The notes under the pieces were generated by a model, which saw nothing but the letters and a program-made list of their open reading frames with translations, had not been told where the DNA came from and did no database searches. A DNA stretch of 64,000 nt from Actinomadura rifamycini DSM 43936 (lineage in GTDB: Bacteria; Actinomycetota; Actinomycetes; Streptosporangiales; Streptosporangiaceae), in assembly GCF_000425065.1 (NCBI RefSeq), contig NZ_AULB01000012.1:1-64000 (forward strand). The letters are read 5' to 3'. Position 1 is the stretch's first letter, and each line of letters opens with the position of its first letter. The position numbers and the translations under genes were made by a program. Of the stretch, positions 40,039-49,585 are shown one piece after another.

Positions 40039-40826
40039 GCGGCGCGCAGGCGGAGCGGCTGCGCCGGTTCGAGATGGCGCCGATCCGGGGCGTGTGGCGG
40101 CACGAGCTGGCGCTGTTCAAGCGGTACTGGACGTCGCAGTCGTTCGCGTCGATGGTGGAGCCGACGTTCTTCCTGCTGTGCTTCGGCTACGGGTTCGGGT
40201 CGATGGTCGCGGTGATCGGCGACTACCGGTACCTGGATTTCGTGGCGACGGGCGTGGTGGGGACGGCGGCGCTGTTCACGTCGGTGTTCCCGGGGATGTT
40301 CAACGGCTACATCCGGCGGGTGTTCCAGCACACCTACGACGGGATGCTGGCGGCGCCGGTGGACGTGCACGAGCTGGTCACGGCGGAGGCGTCGTGGATC
40401 GCGGCGAAGTCGGCGGTGTACTCGTGCACGCCGCTGCTGGTGGCGCTGTTCTTCGGGCTGGACCCGTCGTTCGGGATGCTGCTGGTGCCGGTCGCGACGT
40501 TCTTCACGGCGCTGGGGTTCGGCCTGTTCGGGATGTGGACGTCGTCGGTGGTGCCGTCGATCAACTCGTTCGACTACGTGATCACGGGCGTGGTGACGCC
40601 GCTGTTCCTGATCGCGGGGACGTTCTTCCCGGTGGACGCGCTGCCGGCGTGGGCGGAGACGGCGTCGAAGCTGAACCCGCTGTACCACTGCGTGCAGTTG
40701 GTCCGGCACATGGTGTTCGGGATCGAGCCGCTGGCGGACCTCGGGCACCTGGCGGTGCTGGCCGGGTTCGCCGCGCTGATGTGGGTGATCGCGGTGCGGG
40801 GGATGCGCCGCCGCCTCATTGACTGA
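40035..40826 (+). CDS. ABC-2 permease (NodJ/DrrB-like)
   Basis: 263 residues with six predicted helices. The family pattern is visible: an N-terminal amphipathic HELALFKRYWTSQSF, the VEPTFFLLCFGYGFGS helix, YDGMLAAPVDVHELVTAE in the cytoplasmic loop, and PLFLIAGTFFPVDALPAW before the last helices. It overlaps the ATPase gene by four bases, so the two subunits are translated together. It ends 54 bases before an MFS gene in the same direction. Confidence 0.9.
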   Translation: MSGAQAERLRRFEMAPIRGVWRHELALFKRYWTSQSFASMVEPTFFLLCFGYGFGSMVAVIGDYRYLDFVATGVVGTAALFTSVFPGMFNGYIRRVFQHTYDGMLAAPVDVHELVTAEASWIAAKSAVYSCTPLLVALFFGLDPSFGMLLVPVATFFTALGFGLFGMWTSSVVPSINSFDYVITGVVTPLFLIAGTFFPVDALPAWAETASKLNPLYHCVQLVRHMVFGIEPLADLGHLAVLAGFAALMWVIAVRGMRRRLID

Positions 40827-40880
40827 CGGGTTCCCCGCTCTCTACGCTGACGCGAATCTTCCTCACGTTAGCGGGGGCGC

Positions 40881-42107
40881 ATGGACACCAGGGACCGCCG
40901 GGCGCGCGCGTCGGCCTACACCGCGTTCGCCGTCCAGGGGCTGTGCTTCGCGTCGCTGGTGACGCAGGTGCCGCGGATCCAGGACGCGCACGGGCTGAGC
41001 GACGCGACGCTGTCGCTGGTGCTGCTGATGGTGCCGCTGGTCGCGGGCGCGGGCAGCGTCGCGTCCGGGGCGCTGTTCCGCCGGGTCGGCAGCGGGCCCG
41101 TCCTGCGGGTGTCGCAGCCCGCGGTGGCCGTGACGATCGTGCTGATCGGGCTGACCGGCGACAACGACCTCGCGCTGTACGCGGCGGTGGCGCTGTTCGG
41201 GCTGTTCGTCGGGGCGGTGGACGCGTCGATGAACGCGCAGGCCGTCGCGGTGGAGCGCCGGTACGGGATAAGCCTGATCACCGGCTTCTACGCGGTGTGG
41301 AGCGTCGCGGGGATCCTCGGGGGGCTGTGGGCGTCGCTCGCCAACGGCGTCGACCTGCCGCTGCCCGCCGGTTTCGGCATCGCCGCCGCCGTCGGGATCG
41401 CGGCGTCGCTGGCCACCGGGCACGGGCTGTACCGGCGCGCCGAGGAGGGCGACGGGCCGTCCGCCGCGGAGCTGAAGGCCGCCGGGCGGCGGGTGCCGTG
41501 GCGCCCGATCCTGGTGGTGGGCGCGGCGATGGCGGTGGCGTACCTCGCCGACTCGGCGATCTCCAACTACGGCGCGAAGTACCTCGACGACGAGCTGGGC
41601 GGGGCGGACTGGGTGGCGCCGCTCGGCTACGTCGCCTACCAGGTCGCGATGGTGGCCAGCCGGGCCGTCGCCGACCTGGCGGTGCGCCGCTCCGGCGCGG
41701 TCCCGGTGGTGCGGCTGGGCGGCGCGGTGGGCCTCGCCGGGATGGCCGGCGTGGTCGCGGCGCCGAACGCGCCGTTCGCGATCGCGGCGTTCGCCGTCGC
41801 CGGGCTGGGCCTCAGCGTGATCGCGCCGGTGTCGTTCACGGCCGCCGGACGGGTCGACCCCACGGGCCTCGGCGTCGCCGTGGCCCGGGTCAACATCTTC
41901 AACTACGTCGGGTTCGTCCTGGGCGCGGCCGTGGTGGGGGCGGTGGAGCCGCTGAGCGCGGACCACGGCCTGCGGTTCGCGTTCGCCGTCCCGGCGCTCC
42001 TGGTGCTGGTCGTGTTCGCGACCGCGAAGGGCTTCGCCCCCGCCCCGGCCGGGACGGACGCGCCGGACGCCGCGGCGCCGCGCCGTCCCGAGCCCACGGC
42101 GCCCTGA
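40881..42107 (+). CDS. MFS transporter
   Basis: 408 residues from ATG 40881, preceded by GCGGGGGC. Twelve hydrophobic segments; the first starts at YTAFAVQGLCFASLVTQVPR. The signature loop is relaxed (GALFRRVGSGPVLR), and GLFVGAVDASMNAQAVAVERRYG resembles the FucP/YbjJ-like branch of sugar or drug transporters (inference). The last ~25 residues are Pro/Ala-rich and cytoplasmic. A 32-base perfect palindrome follows the stop. Confidence 0.85.
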   Translation: MDTRDRRARASAYTAFAVQGLCFASLVTQVPRIQDAHGLSDATLSLVLLMVPLVAGAGSVASGALFRRVGSGPVLRVSQPAVAVTIVLIGLTGDNDLALYAAVALFGLFVGAVDASMNAQAVAVERRYGISLITGFYAVWSVAGILGGLWASLANGVDLPLPAGFGIAAAVGIAASLATGHGLYRRAEEGDGPSAAELKAAGRRVPWRPILVVGAAMAVAYLADSAISNYGAKYLDDELGGADWVAPLGYVAYQVAMVASRAVADLAVRRSGAVPVVRLGGAVGLAGMAGVVAAPNAPFAIAAFAVAGLGLSVIAPVSFTAAGRVDPTGLGVAVARVNIFNYVGFVLGAAVVGAVEPLSADHGLRFAFAVPALLVLVVFATAKGFAPAPAGTDAPDAAAPRRPEPTAP

Positions 42108-42145
42108 CCGTCCAGGCACCGGCCGAGGCCGCCGCCGGGGACGGT

Positions 42146-42177
42146 CGGGCCCCCGGGGCGGCCGCCCCGGGGGCCCG
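42146..42177. terminator. 32-base perfect palindrome between convergent genes
   Basis: CGGGCCCCCGGGGCGG is followed directly by its complement, so the stem is essentially loopless as DNA and gives a very stable RNA hairpin. It separates the MFS gene from the convergent small gene at 42202. Confidence 0.75.
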
Positions 42178-42201
42178 GTGCTCCGGTCCCGCCGGGACCG
42201 G

Positions 42202-42432
42202 TCAGCCCTCCTCGAGCGCGGCGACGGCCCGCTCGCCCTCCGCCTGCGCCTCCTCGGGGGTCATGTCCTGGATCGCCCGGGCGAGCGCGACCTCGGCGGC
42301 GTCGGCCGCCGCACGCAGGGTCACCGCGTGCTCCTGCGCCCGCGCGAGGTCGCCCAGCCCCACGCAGTCGAAGGCGACCTGCCCGTCGTGCACGGCCATC
42401 TTGAGCTGCCGCGCCGCCTCTTCCAGACTCAT
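42202..42432 (-). CDS. Small helical protein of unknown function
   Basis: 76 residues from ATG 42432, with an AGGAGG-like site (rc of CCTCCT at 42438-42443) upstream. The sequence is soluble and probably all-helical, with EEAARQLKMAVHDGQVAF in the first helix and DMTPEEAQAEGERAVAALEEG at the end, and one Cys. I do not recognise the family. Good ribosome site and coding-like composition support it as real. It lies 29 bases downstream of the MocR gene on the same strand and may be co-transcribed with it. Confidence 0.65.
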   Translation of the reverse strand: MSLEEAARQLKMAVHDGQVAFDCVGLGDLARAQEHAVTLRAAADAAEVALARAIQDMTPEEAQAEGERAVAALEEG

Positions 42433-42461
42433 CCGTACCTCCTACACCGGGAACCGTTGTC

Positions 42462-43913
42462 CTACCCGTGAGCCCCCGCTGCAACCGCTTGACCGAGCAG
42501 TTCCGCCGCCTTGACCAGGCGCCCCTCCCCCAGCCCGGCGTAGCCGAGGACGAGCGCGGGCGGCGCGTGCGCGGCCCGGCCGGGCGACCACATCGGGCGG
42601 CCGCCCGCGACCGACAGCCCGGCGCGGGACGCGCGGGCGACCACCCGCTCCTCGTCGCAGCCCGGGGGCAGCTCCACGTAGAGGTGGATGCCCGCCGAAA
42701 CGCCGTGCACACGGGCGCCCGGGACGTGCCGCCGGACCGCGTCGGCGAGGGCGTCCCGCCGGGCCCGGTACCGGCGCCGCATGGCGCGCAGGTGCCGGTC
42801 GTAGCCGCCGGAGCGCAGGTACTCGGCGAGCGTGTACTGCGGCAGGACGGGCGTGCCGAGGTCGGTGTGCAGGCGGTGCGTCCGCAGGCGGGCGGCGAGC
42901 GGCGGCGGGACGGCCGCCCAGCCGAGCCGTATCGCGGGCGCGAGCGCCTTGCTGACGGACCCGAGCAGCACGACCCGCTCCGGATCGACCCCCTGCATGC
43001 AGCCGACGGGCTCCCGGTCGTAGCGGAACTCGGCGTCGTAGTCGTCCTCGATGACCAGCCCGTCGGCGTCCCGCGCCCACGCGATCAGGGCGGCGCGCCG
43101 GGCCGGGGACAGGACGACGCCCGTCGGGTACTGGTGCGCGGGCGTGACGAGCACCGCGCGCGCGTCCGTCCGGGCGAGGGCCGCGACGTCGATGCCCTGC
43201 CCGTCCACCGGGACCCGCACCAGCCGGACGCCGGTGGCCTGCAGCATCGGGAGCTGCCGGACGCTCGTCGGGTCCTCGACGGCGAGCACGGCGCGGCCGT
43301 CCGCGCGCAGCAGCCGGACCAGCGCCGACAGGGCGTGCGCCACCCCGTTCGTCACGACGACCCGGCCGGGGTCGGTGTGCGCGGCGCGGACGCGTCCGAG
43401 GTAGCCGGCCAGCTCGGTGCGCAGCACGAGCGCCCCGGCGGGGTCGGGGTAGGCGAGGGCGTCGTCCGGCAGCGCCTTCAGCGCGGCGCGTTCGGCGGCC
43501 AGCCAGCGGTCGCGGGGGAACGCCGCCAGGTCGGGGCGGCCGGGCCGCAGGTCGTGCTCGACGGGGGTGCGCGCGGCCGGCACGGGGGGCGCGGACCGGA
43601 CGGGCGGGGCGGTCGGGGGGTCGTCGGGGCGGGCCAGGGGCGCGATCCGGGTGCCGTCGCCGCGCCGGGCGACCAGGAAGCCCTCGGCGGTGAGCTGCTC
43701 GTAGGCGGCGACGACGACGCCGCGGGACACGGCCAGGTCCCGGGCGAGGTCTCGGCTCGACGGCAGCCTGGTCCCGGCGGTCAGCCGGCCGGACCGGACG
43801 CCCGCGCGGAAACCGGCGGCGATCTGCGCCGCCAGCCGCCCCGCGGACCGGTCGAGTGGGAGATGAAGGTCGGTCACACCTCGTTCAGCGTCCGAAGGTA
43901 TGACTTGTGTCAC
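42462..43913 (-). CDS. MocR/PdxR-type regulator with PLP aminotransferase-like domain
   Basis: 483 residues from GTG 43913; a GTG at 43877 is an alternative start. The N-terminal GntR winged helix (about 20-90) has LTAGTRLPSSRDLARDLAVS and VVVAAYEQLTAEGFLV. The remainder is a class I aminotransferase-like domain with the PLP-binding lysine in GSVSKALAPAIRLGW and YDAEFRYDREP. Members use PLP as a ligand and often control vitamin B6 or GABA genes, but no such genes are adjacent. It diverges from the fumarase gene with 137 bases between. Confidence 0.9.
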   Translation of the reverse strand: MTQVIPSDAERGVTDLHLPLDRSAGRLAAQIAAGFRAGVRSGRLTAGTRLPSSRDLARDLAVSRGVVVAAYEQLTAEGFLVARRGDGTRIAPLARPDDPPTAPPVRSAPPVPAARTPVEHDLRPGRPDLAAFPRDRWLAAERAALKALPDDALAYPDPAGALVLRTELAGYLGRVRAAHTDPGRVVVTNGVAHALSALVRLLRADGRAVLAVEDPTSVRQLPMLQATGVRLVRVPVDGQGIDVAALARTDARAVLVTPAHQYPTGVVLSPARRAALIAWARDADGLVIEDDYDAEFRYDREPVGCMQGVDPERVVLLGSVSKALAPAIRLGWAAVPPPLAARLRTHRLHTDLGTPVLPQYTLAEYLRSGGYDRHLRAMRRRYRARRDALADAVRRHVPGARVHGVSAGIHLYVELPPGCDEERVVARASRAGLSVAGGRPMWSPGRAAHAPPALVLGYAGLGEGRLVKAAELLGQAVAAGAHG

Positions 43914-44050
43914 GGACCGGCCATTGGTCCATGATCTGACGACATCGTCGCCTTCTTCGGCGGACCTTCCGACGCCCCCGCCGCTCCGCCGGACCGGAGT
44001 CGTACCCTGTGAGGCGGCCCCTATCGGAATCGCGCGAGGATCTGCCTGAG

Positions 44051-45691
44051 ATGCCTGAGTTCTCCTACACCGACCTGCTGCCGCTCGGAACGGACGACAC
44101 CGACTACCGCCTGCTCACCACCGAGGGCGTCTCCACCTTCGAGGCGAACGGACGAACGTTCCTGCAGGTCGAGCCGGAGGCGCTGCGGCTGCTCACCGAG
44201 ACCGCCATGCGCGACATCTCGCACCTGCTGCGCCCCGCCCACCTCGCGCAGCTCCGCAAGATCCTGGACGACCCGGAGGCGTCGCCGAACGACCGGTTCG
44301 TCGCCCTCGACCTGCTGAAGAACGCGGGCATCTCGTCCGGCGGGGTCCTCCCGATGTGCCAGGACACCGGGACCGCGATCGTCATGGGCAAGCGGGGCCA
44401 GCACGTCCTCACCGACGGCCGGGACGAGGAGCACGTCTCGCGCGGCGTCTACGACGCGTACACGCGGCTGAACCTGCGCTACTCGCAGATGGCGCCCGTC
44501 TCGATGTGGGACGAGAAGAACACCGGCAGCAACCTCCCCGCGCAGATCGAGCTGTACGCGGCGCCCGGCGACGCCTACAAGTTCCTGTTCATGGCCAAGG
44601 GCGGCGGCAGCGCGAACAAGTCGTTCCTGTACCAGGAGACGAAGGCCGTCCTGAACCCGAAGCGGATGATGTCCTTCCTCGAGGAGAAGATCCGCTCCCT
44701 CGGCACCGCCGCGTGCCCCCCGTACCACCTGGCGATCGTCGTCGGCGGGACGTCCGCCGAGTACGCGCTGAAGACGGCGAAGTACGCGTCGGCGCACTAC
44801 CTCGACTCGATGCCGACCGAAGGCTCCCCCCTGGGGCACGGCTTCCGCGACGTCGAACTCGAGCAGCAGGTGTTCGAGCTGACGCAGAAGCTCGGCATCG
44901 GCGCCCAGTTCGGCGGCAAGTACTTCTGCCACGACGTCCGCGTGATCCGGCTGCCGCGCCACGGCGCGTCCTGCCCGGTCGCCATCGCCGTCTCGTGCAG
45001 CGCCGACCGGCAGGCCCTCGCCAAGATCACCGCCGAGGGCGTCTTCCTCGAGCGCCTCGAGACCGACCCCGCGAAGTACCTGCCCGACACCACCGCCGAC
45101 CAGCTCGACGACCAGGTCGTCCAGATCGACCTGAACCGGCCGATGGACGAGATCCGCGCCGAGCTGTCGAAGTACCCGGTGAAGACCCGGCTCTCCCTCA
45201 CCGGTCCCCTCGTCGTCGCCCGCGACATCGCGCACGCCAAGATCAAGGAGCGGCTGGACGCGGGCGAGCCGATGCCGCAGTACATGCGCGACCACGCCGT
45301 CTACTACGCGGGCCCCGCCAAGACGCCCGAGGGCTACGCGTCCGGCTCGTTCGGCCCCACCACCGCCGGGCGGATGGACTCCTACGTCGAGCAGTTCCAG
45401 GCCGCCGGCGGCTCGTTCGTCATGCTGGCCAAGGGCAACCGCTCCCAGCAGGTCACCGACGCCTGCAAGACGCACGGCGGCTTCTACCTGGGCTCCATCG
45501 GCGGCCCCGCCGCCCGCCTCGCCCAGGACTGCATCAAGAAGGTCGAGGTCCTCGAGTACCCCGAACTGGGCATGGAGGCCGTCTGGAAGATCGAGGTCGA
45601 GGACTTCCCGGCGTTCATCGTCGTGGACGACAAGGGCGAGGACTTCTTCGCCGACACCTCGGGCCCGGTCCTCACCATCGGCCGCCGCTGA
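44051..45691 (+). CDS. Class I (iron-sulfur) fumarate hydratase
   Basis: 546 residues from ATG 44051 ([11 protein letters not shown], the usual N-terminus; upstream codons look like leader). The three cluster ligands are expected in [13 protein letters not shown] (~Cys103), [16 protein letters not shown] (~Cys222) and [10 protein letters not shown] (~Cys316). The C-terminal beta half ([49 protein letters not shown]) is fused, as in E. coli FumA. It interconverts fumarate and malate with an oxygen-sensitive 4Fe-4S cluster. A class II fumarase lies 1.5 kb downstream, with a Ser/Thr kinase gene between. Confidence 0.93.
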   Translation: MPEFSYTDLLPLGTDDTDYRLLTTEGVSTFEANGRTFLQVEPEALRLLTETAMRDISHLLRPAHLAQLRKILDDPEASPNDRFVALDLLKNAGISSGGVLPMCQDTGTAIVMGKRGQHVLTDGRDEEHVSRGVYDAYTRLNLRYSQMAPVSMWDEKNTGSNLPAQIELYAAPGDAYKFLFMAKGGGSANKSFLYQETKAVLNPKRMMSFLEEKIRSLGTAACPPYHLAIVVGGTSAEYALKTAKYASAHYLDSMPTEGSPLGHGFRDVELEQQVFELTQKLGIGAQFGGKYFCHDVRVIRLPRHGASCPVAIAVSCSADRQALAKITAEGVFLERLETDPAKYLPDTTADQLDDQVVQIDLNRPMDEIRAELSKYPVKTRLSLTGPLVVARDIAHAKIKERLDAGEPMPQYMRDHAVYYAGPAKTPEGYASGSFGPTTAGRMDSYVEQFQAAGGSFVMLAKGNRSQQVTDACKTHGGFYLGSIGGPAARLAQDCIKKVEVLEYPELGMEAVWKIEVEDFPAFIVVDDKGEDFFADTSGPVLTIGRR

Positions 45692-45757
45692 CGCACCGCG
45701 GTCGCCCTCCGGTCCTGGGAAGAAAGTCGTGTTTTGCGAGGGTGGGCGGGGTGGGGT

Positions 45758-45785
45758 GGGGGCGATAGATCACGGTATCGCCCCC
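45758..45785. promoter_or_regulatory. Inverted repeat upstream of the Ser/Thr kinase gene
   Basis: GGGGGCGATA at 45758-45767 pairs with TATCGCCCCC at 45776-45785 around an eight-base loop. It may end the fumarase transcript or bind a regulator of the kinase gene, whose start is 62 bases on. No T-run follows on the plus strand. Confidence 0.55.
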
Positions 45786-45834
45786 AAATCCAACTTCGTC
45801 GTGAGACTGCCGGATGACCGGATGGCTACTCCGG

Positions 45835-45840
45835 TATCTT
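45835..45840 (+). promoter_or_regulatory. Candidate -10 element for a leaderless kinase mRNA
   Basis: TATCTT ends eight bases before the ATG at 45848, so transcription would begin at or next to the start codon. No Shine-Dalgarno sequence is visible in CGCCC before the ATG, which fits a leaderless transcript. A matching -35 is not clear. Confidence 0.4.
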
Positions 45841-45847
45841 TTCGCCC

Positions 45848-47116
45848 ATGTCACAGTCTGAGCGCCTCGTTCTCGCGACGCGCTACCGGCTGGTCTCGGA
45901 AATAGGCCAAGGTGCCAACGGCACCGTGTGGAGAGGCCACGACGAGCTCCTCGACCGCGCCGTGGCGATCAAGGAGCTGCGGCTCCCCGAGGACCTCTCC
46001 GAGGACGACCGGGTCGTCTTCTACCGGCGCACCCTGCGGGAGGCGCGGGCCCCGGCGCAGTTGCGCACGCCCTCGATCGTCGAGGTGTACGACGTCGTCA
46101 TCGAGCAGGGGCGGCCCTGGATCGTGATGGAGCTGATCGAGGCGCCGAGCCTCGAGGAGCTCATCGAGCGGTCCGGGCCGCTGCCGCCCGACCGGGTCGG
46201 GCACATCGGCCGCAAGCTGCTGGACGCGCTGGGCACCGCGCACCGGGCCGGGATCGTCCACCGCGATCTCAAGCCGAGCAACGTCCTGCTGGACGGCGAC
46301 CGGGTGGTGCTCACCGACTTCGGGCTCGCGTTCTCGTCGGGGTCGGCCAGCCTGACGAAGACCGGGCACTTCATGGGCTCCCCCGCGTACGTCGCGCCCG
46401 AGGTCGCGGCGGGCGAGAAGGCCACGCCGCGGTCGGACCTGTGGTCGCTGGGCGCGACGCTGTACGCCGCGCTGGAGGGGCGGCCGCCGTTCGAGCGCGA
46501 CAACGTGATGGCGACGCTCAGCGCGCTCGCGAACGAGCCGGCGCCGGTTCCGGCGAACGCGGGGACGCTCGGGCCGGTGATCACCGGGCTGCTGGAGAAG
46601 AACCCGACGCGGCGGCTCAGCCACGCGCGGGCGGCGGACCGGCTGGAGCGGGCGATGTCCGGGCCGCGGTCGGGACGGCGCCCGGCGACGCCCCGGTACC
46701 GGCTGACGGTCGTGGCGGCGCTCGTCGCGGCGACCGTCGCGTCCTGCGGGGTCGGCGCGACGGCGCTGATCGTCGGGATGATGCGGGAGGGGCCGGAGTC
46801 CCCGGCGACGCCGCCCGCGACGGCGAGCGGCGCGGCGGGCGCGGGCGTCCCGGCGGGCGTCGCGTCCAGCACGCTGGTGGTGCGGGCGAAGAGCGGCGCC
46901 TGCAAGATCTTCGTGTCGGTCCCGGGCGAGGCGATGACGGTGCTCAGCGACGAGACGCTGGCCCGCGGCGAGGCGCGCAAGTACGACCACCAGCGGCTGA
47001 ACGCGGTGCTCTACGACGCCTCGGCGTGCGACGTGTGGGTGAACGGGCGGCACGAGCCGGGGGGCGCGCCGGGCGAGCGCAAGAACCTCACCGTGACGCG
47101 GACCATCGGGGGCTGA
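45848..47116 (+). CDS. Transmembrane Ser/Thr protein kinase
   Basis: 422 residues. The kinase domain spans 13-270: glycine loop GQGANG (Gly20, 22, 25), Lys42 in VAIKEL, Asp140 in HRDLKPSN, Asp157 in TDFGLAF, an activation loop with several Ser/Thr, and APE near 183-185. One membrane helix lies at ~289-310 (VVAALVAATVASCGVGATAL). The ~110-residue external domain lacks PASTA repeats and has two cysteines (GACKIFVSV and SACDVWVNG) that could form a disulfide. The ligand is unknown. It is transcribed with, and 87 bases before, fumC, and follows the class I fumarase gene. Confidence 0.9.
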   Translation: MSQSERLVLATRYRLVSEIGQGANGTVWRGHDELLDRAVAIKELRLPEDLSEDDRVVFYRRTLREARAPAQLRTPSIVEVYDVVIEQGRPWIVMELIEAPSLEELIERSGPLPPDRVGHIGRKLLDALGTAHRAGIVHRDLKPSNVLLDGDRVVLTDFGLAFSSGSASLTKTGHFMGSPAYVAPEVAAGEKATPRSDLWSLGATLYAALEGRPPFERDNVMATLSALANEPAPVPANAGTLGPVITGLLEKNPTRRLSHARAADRLERAMSGPRSGRRPATPRYRLTVVAALVAATVASCGVGATALIVGMMREGPESPATPPATASGAAGAGVPAGVASSTLVVRAKSGACKIFVSVPGEAMTVLSDETLARGEARKYDHQRLNAVLYDASACDVWVNGRHEPGGAPGERKNLTVTRTIGG

Positions 47117-47203
47117 AGGTCACGGCCCGCGGGGGAATGTCCCCGCTCCGGGGACGGCTGTCCCGAGAGGAGCGGGGAAGGACCCCGGCGGGAGGTGTCG
47201 TAG

Positions 47204-48595
47204 ATGACCGAGGATTTCCGGATCGAGCACGACTCCATGGGGGAGGTCCGGGTTCCGGCGTCGGCCAAGTGGCGGGCGCAGACCCAGCGGGCCGTGGAGA
47301 ACTTCCCGGTCTCCGGGCGGACGCTGGAGCCCGCGCACATCGCGGCCCTCGGCCGGATCAAGGCCGCGGCGGCGGTCGCGAACGCCGAGCTGGGAGTGCT
47401 GGAGGACGCTCTCGCCGCGGCGATCGCCGACGCGGCCGGGGAGGTCGCGGAGGGGAAGTGGGACGACCAGTTCCCCATCGACGTGTTCCAGACGGGCTCG
47501 GGCACGTCGTCGAACATGAACGCGAACGAGGTCGTGGCGACGCTCGCCGAGGAGCGGCTGGGACGCCCGGTGCATCCCAACGACCACGTGAACGCGTCGC
47601 AGTCGTCGAACGACGTCTTCCCGTCCTCGATCCACGTCGCGGCGACCGGGGCGGTGGTGGACGAGCTGATCCCGGCGCTGCGGCACCTGCGGGACGCGCT
47701 GCACGCGAAGTCCCGCGAGTTCGCGACCGTCGTGAAGGCGGGCCGGACGCACCTGATGGACGCGACGCCCGTGACGCTCGGCCAGGAGTTCGGCGGGTAC
47801 GCGGCGCAGGTGAACCACGGGGTGGAGCGGCTGGAGGCGGCGCTGCCGCGGCTGGCGGAGCTGCCGCTGGGCGGGACCGCGGTGGGCACCGGGATCAACA
47901 CGCCGGACGGCTTCGCGGCGCGGGTGGTCGCGGAGCTGGCGCGCGCGACGGGGCTGCCGCTGACCGAGGCGCGCGACCACTTCGAGGCGCAGGGCGCGCG
48001 GGACGGCCTGGTGGAGGCGAGCGGCGCGCTGCGGACGGTCGCGGTGAGCCTCACCAAGATCGTGAACGATCTGCGCTGGATGGGGTCGGGGCCGCGGGCG
48101 GGGCTCGCGGAGATCCGGCTGCCGGACCTGCAGCCCGGTTCGTCGATCATGCCGGGGAAGGTGAACCCGGTGATCCCGGAGGCGGTGGCGCAGGTCGCGG
48201 CGCAGGTGATCGGGAACGACGCGGCGGTCGCGTTCGGCGGCGCGTCGGGCAGTTTCGAGCTGAACGTGATGCTGCCGATGCTCGCCCGGAACGTGCTGGA
48301 GTCGGTCACGCTGCTGGCGAGCGCGTCGCGGCTGCTCGCGGACCGGTGCGTCGCGGGGATCGAGGCCGACGCGGAGCGGATGCGCGAGTACGCGGAGTCG
48401 TCGCCGTCGATCGTCACGCCGCTCAACCGGTACATCGGCTACGAGGAGGCGGCGAAGGTCGCCAAGCAGGCGCTCGCGGAGCGCAGGACGATCCGCGAGG
48501 TGGTGCTGGAGCGGGGGCACGTGGACGCCGGGCGGCTGACGCTGGAGCAGCTCGACGCGGCCCTGGACGTCCTCGGGATGACGGGCGCCCGCTGA
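47204..48595 (+). CDS. fumC: Class II fumarate hydratase
   Basis: 463 residues; GGAGGTG precedes ATG 47204. Family landmarks are [14 protein letters not shown], a conserved [32 protein letters not shown] and the signature [15 protein letters not shown]. It is the oxygen-stable, metal-free homotetrameric enzyme converting fumarate to malate in the TCA cycle. Length is normal. It lies close to the other class of fumarase. The stop codon is inside a hairpin shared with the convergent transglycosylase gene. Confidence 0.95.
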   Translation: MTEDFRIEHDSMGEVRVPASAKWRAQTQRAVENFPVSGRTLEPAHIAALGRIKAAAAVANAELGVLEDALAAAIADAAGEVAEGKWDDQFPIDVFQTGSGTSSNMNANEVVATLAEERLGRPVHPNDHVNASQSSNDVFPSSIHVAATGAVVDELIPALRHLRDALHAKSREFATVVKAGRTHLMDATPVTLGQEFGGYAAQVNHGVERLEAALPRLAELPLGGTAVGTGINTPDGFAARVVAELARATGLPLTEARDHFEAQGARDGLVEASGALRTVAVSLTKIVNDLRWMGSGPRAGLAEIRLPDLQPGSSIMPGKVNPVIPEAVAQVAAQVIGNDAAVAFGGASGSFELNVMLPMLARNVLESVTLLASASRLLADRCVAGIEADAERMREYAESSPSIVTPLNRYIGYEEAAKVAKQALAERRTIREVVLERGHVDAGRLTLEQLDAALDVLGMTGAR

Positions 48596-48607
48596 GGGGC
48601 GCCCGTC
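48580..48607. terminator. Bidirectional hairpin overlapping the fumC stop
   Basis: GACGGGCGCCC at 48580-48590 pairs with GGGCGCCCGTC at 48597-48607 around a six-base loop that contains most of the fumC stop codon. It serves two convergent genes only 18 bases apart. Confidence 0.7.
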
Positions 48608-48613
48608 CCGGGG

Positions 48614-49585
48614 TCAGTACGAGCCGTTGTCCAGGAAGTTGTTCCAGGCGCCGCAGGGGGTGTCGTACCGGTCCTTGATGTAGCCGAGGCCCCACTTGAT
48701 CTGGGTGCGGGCGTTGTTCTGCCAGTCGGGACCGGCGGAGGCCATCTTGGAGCCGGGGTTGGCCTGCGGGATGCCGTACGCGTCGGAGTAGGGGTTGTCG
48801 GCGTGGACGTTCCAGCTGCTCTCCTTGTCCCACAGCTTGACGAGGCAGCCGAACTGGCCGTCGCCGCTGAAGCCGAAGTCGGGGAGCATCGCCTTGGCGA
48901 TCTGCTGGGCCTCGCCGGCGGGCACCGGGTCGGTGACCTTGGCGGTGGAGCCGCCGCCACCGCCGTCGTCGTCGTCGCGCTTCGCGGGCGACTTCGTCGG
49001 CGTGGGCTTCTTGGTGGGCAGCGGCTTGCCGACGGCCTGGAGCTCGAGCTTCTCGCCGCCGTCCTGCCGGACCTGCTGGGCGGCCCGTTCGAGCGCCTTC
49101 TCGTGCCGGAGCTTCTCCAGGACCTTCGGGTCGATCGTGGGGGTGGGGGCGGCGGCGTCGGCGAGCGGCCGGGCCGGCCCGACGGTGGTCTCGCCGTCGC
49201 CGGTCAGCGCGAACGCGGCGACCGTCCCGCCGCCGACCACGACGGCCGCGCCCGCGGCGATCGCGGCGGCGCGGAGCCCGTTGCGGCGCGCCGAGCCCTT
49301 CCCCGCGGCCCGGCGGCGCCCGCCGCGCCCGCCCGTCCGGCGGGGGGCCGCCGCGGGCGGCTCGGCGACGGGCAGGTCCCATGCGGTGTCGTTCGGGTCG
49401 GCCGGTCGCTCCGGGTCGCCGGGGACGGCCGCGAGGCCGAGCGTGTCGCCGCCCGGTGCGCCGCCCGCCGTCCCGGGCTCGGCCGCGGGGGACGGTCCGG
49501 CGACGCGGACGTCCTCCTCGTGCGGGAGCGGGCGCGGGTGCTGTCGTTCGTCTCGCCTAGGGGACCCGGGACGGTCTCCGGACAA
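48614..49585 (-). CDS. Membrane-anchored lytic-transglycosylase-like protein
   Basis: 323 residues if TTG 49585 is used, chosen because GGAAGGA lies six bases ahead; the longer frame upstream is Arg/Pro-rich and unconvincing. Residues 1-95 are polar and cytoplasmic, with an Arg-rich patch before one membrane helix (AAAIAAGAAVVVGGGTVAAFAL). A Lys/Pro linker leads to a C-terminal ~90-residue lysozyme-like domain: LVKLWDKESSWNVHADNP carries the catalytic Glu, then AYGIPQANPGSKM and a WGLGYIKDRY motif, with two cysteines. This is the SLT-like form common in actinomycetes, cutting glycan strands at the cell surface. It is monocistronic. Confidence 0.85.
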   Translation of the reverse strand: MSGDRPGSPRRDERQHPRPLPHEEDVRVAGPSPAAEPGTAGGAPGGDTLGLAAVPGDPERPADPNDTAWDLPVAEPPAAAPRRTGGRGGRRRAAGKGSARRNGLRAAAIAAGAAVVVGGGTVAAFALTGDGETTVGPARPLADAAAPTPTIDPKVLEKLRHEKALERAAQQVRQDGGEKLELQAVGKPLPTKKPTPTKSPAKRDDDDGGGGGSTAKVTDPVPAGEAQQIAKAMLPDFGFSGDGQFGCLVKLWDKESSWNVHADNPYSDAYGIPQANPGSKMASAGPDWQNNARTQIKWGLGYIKDRYDTPCGAWNNFLDNGSY

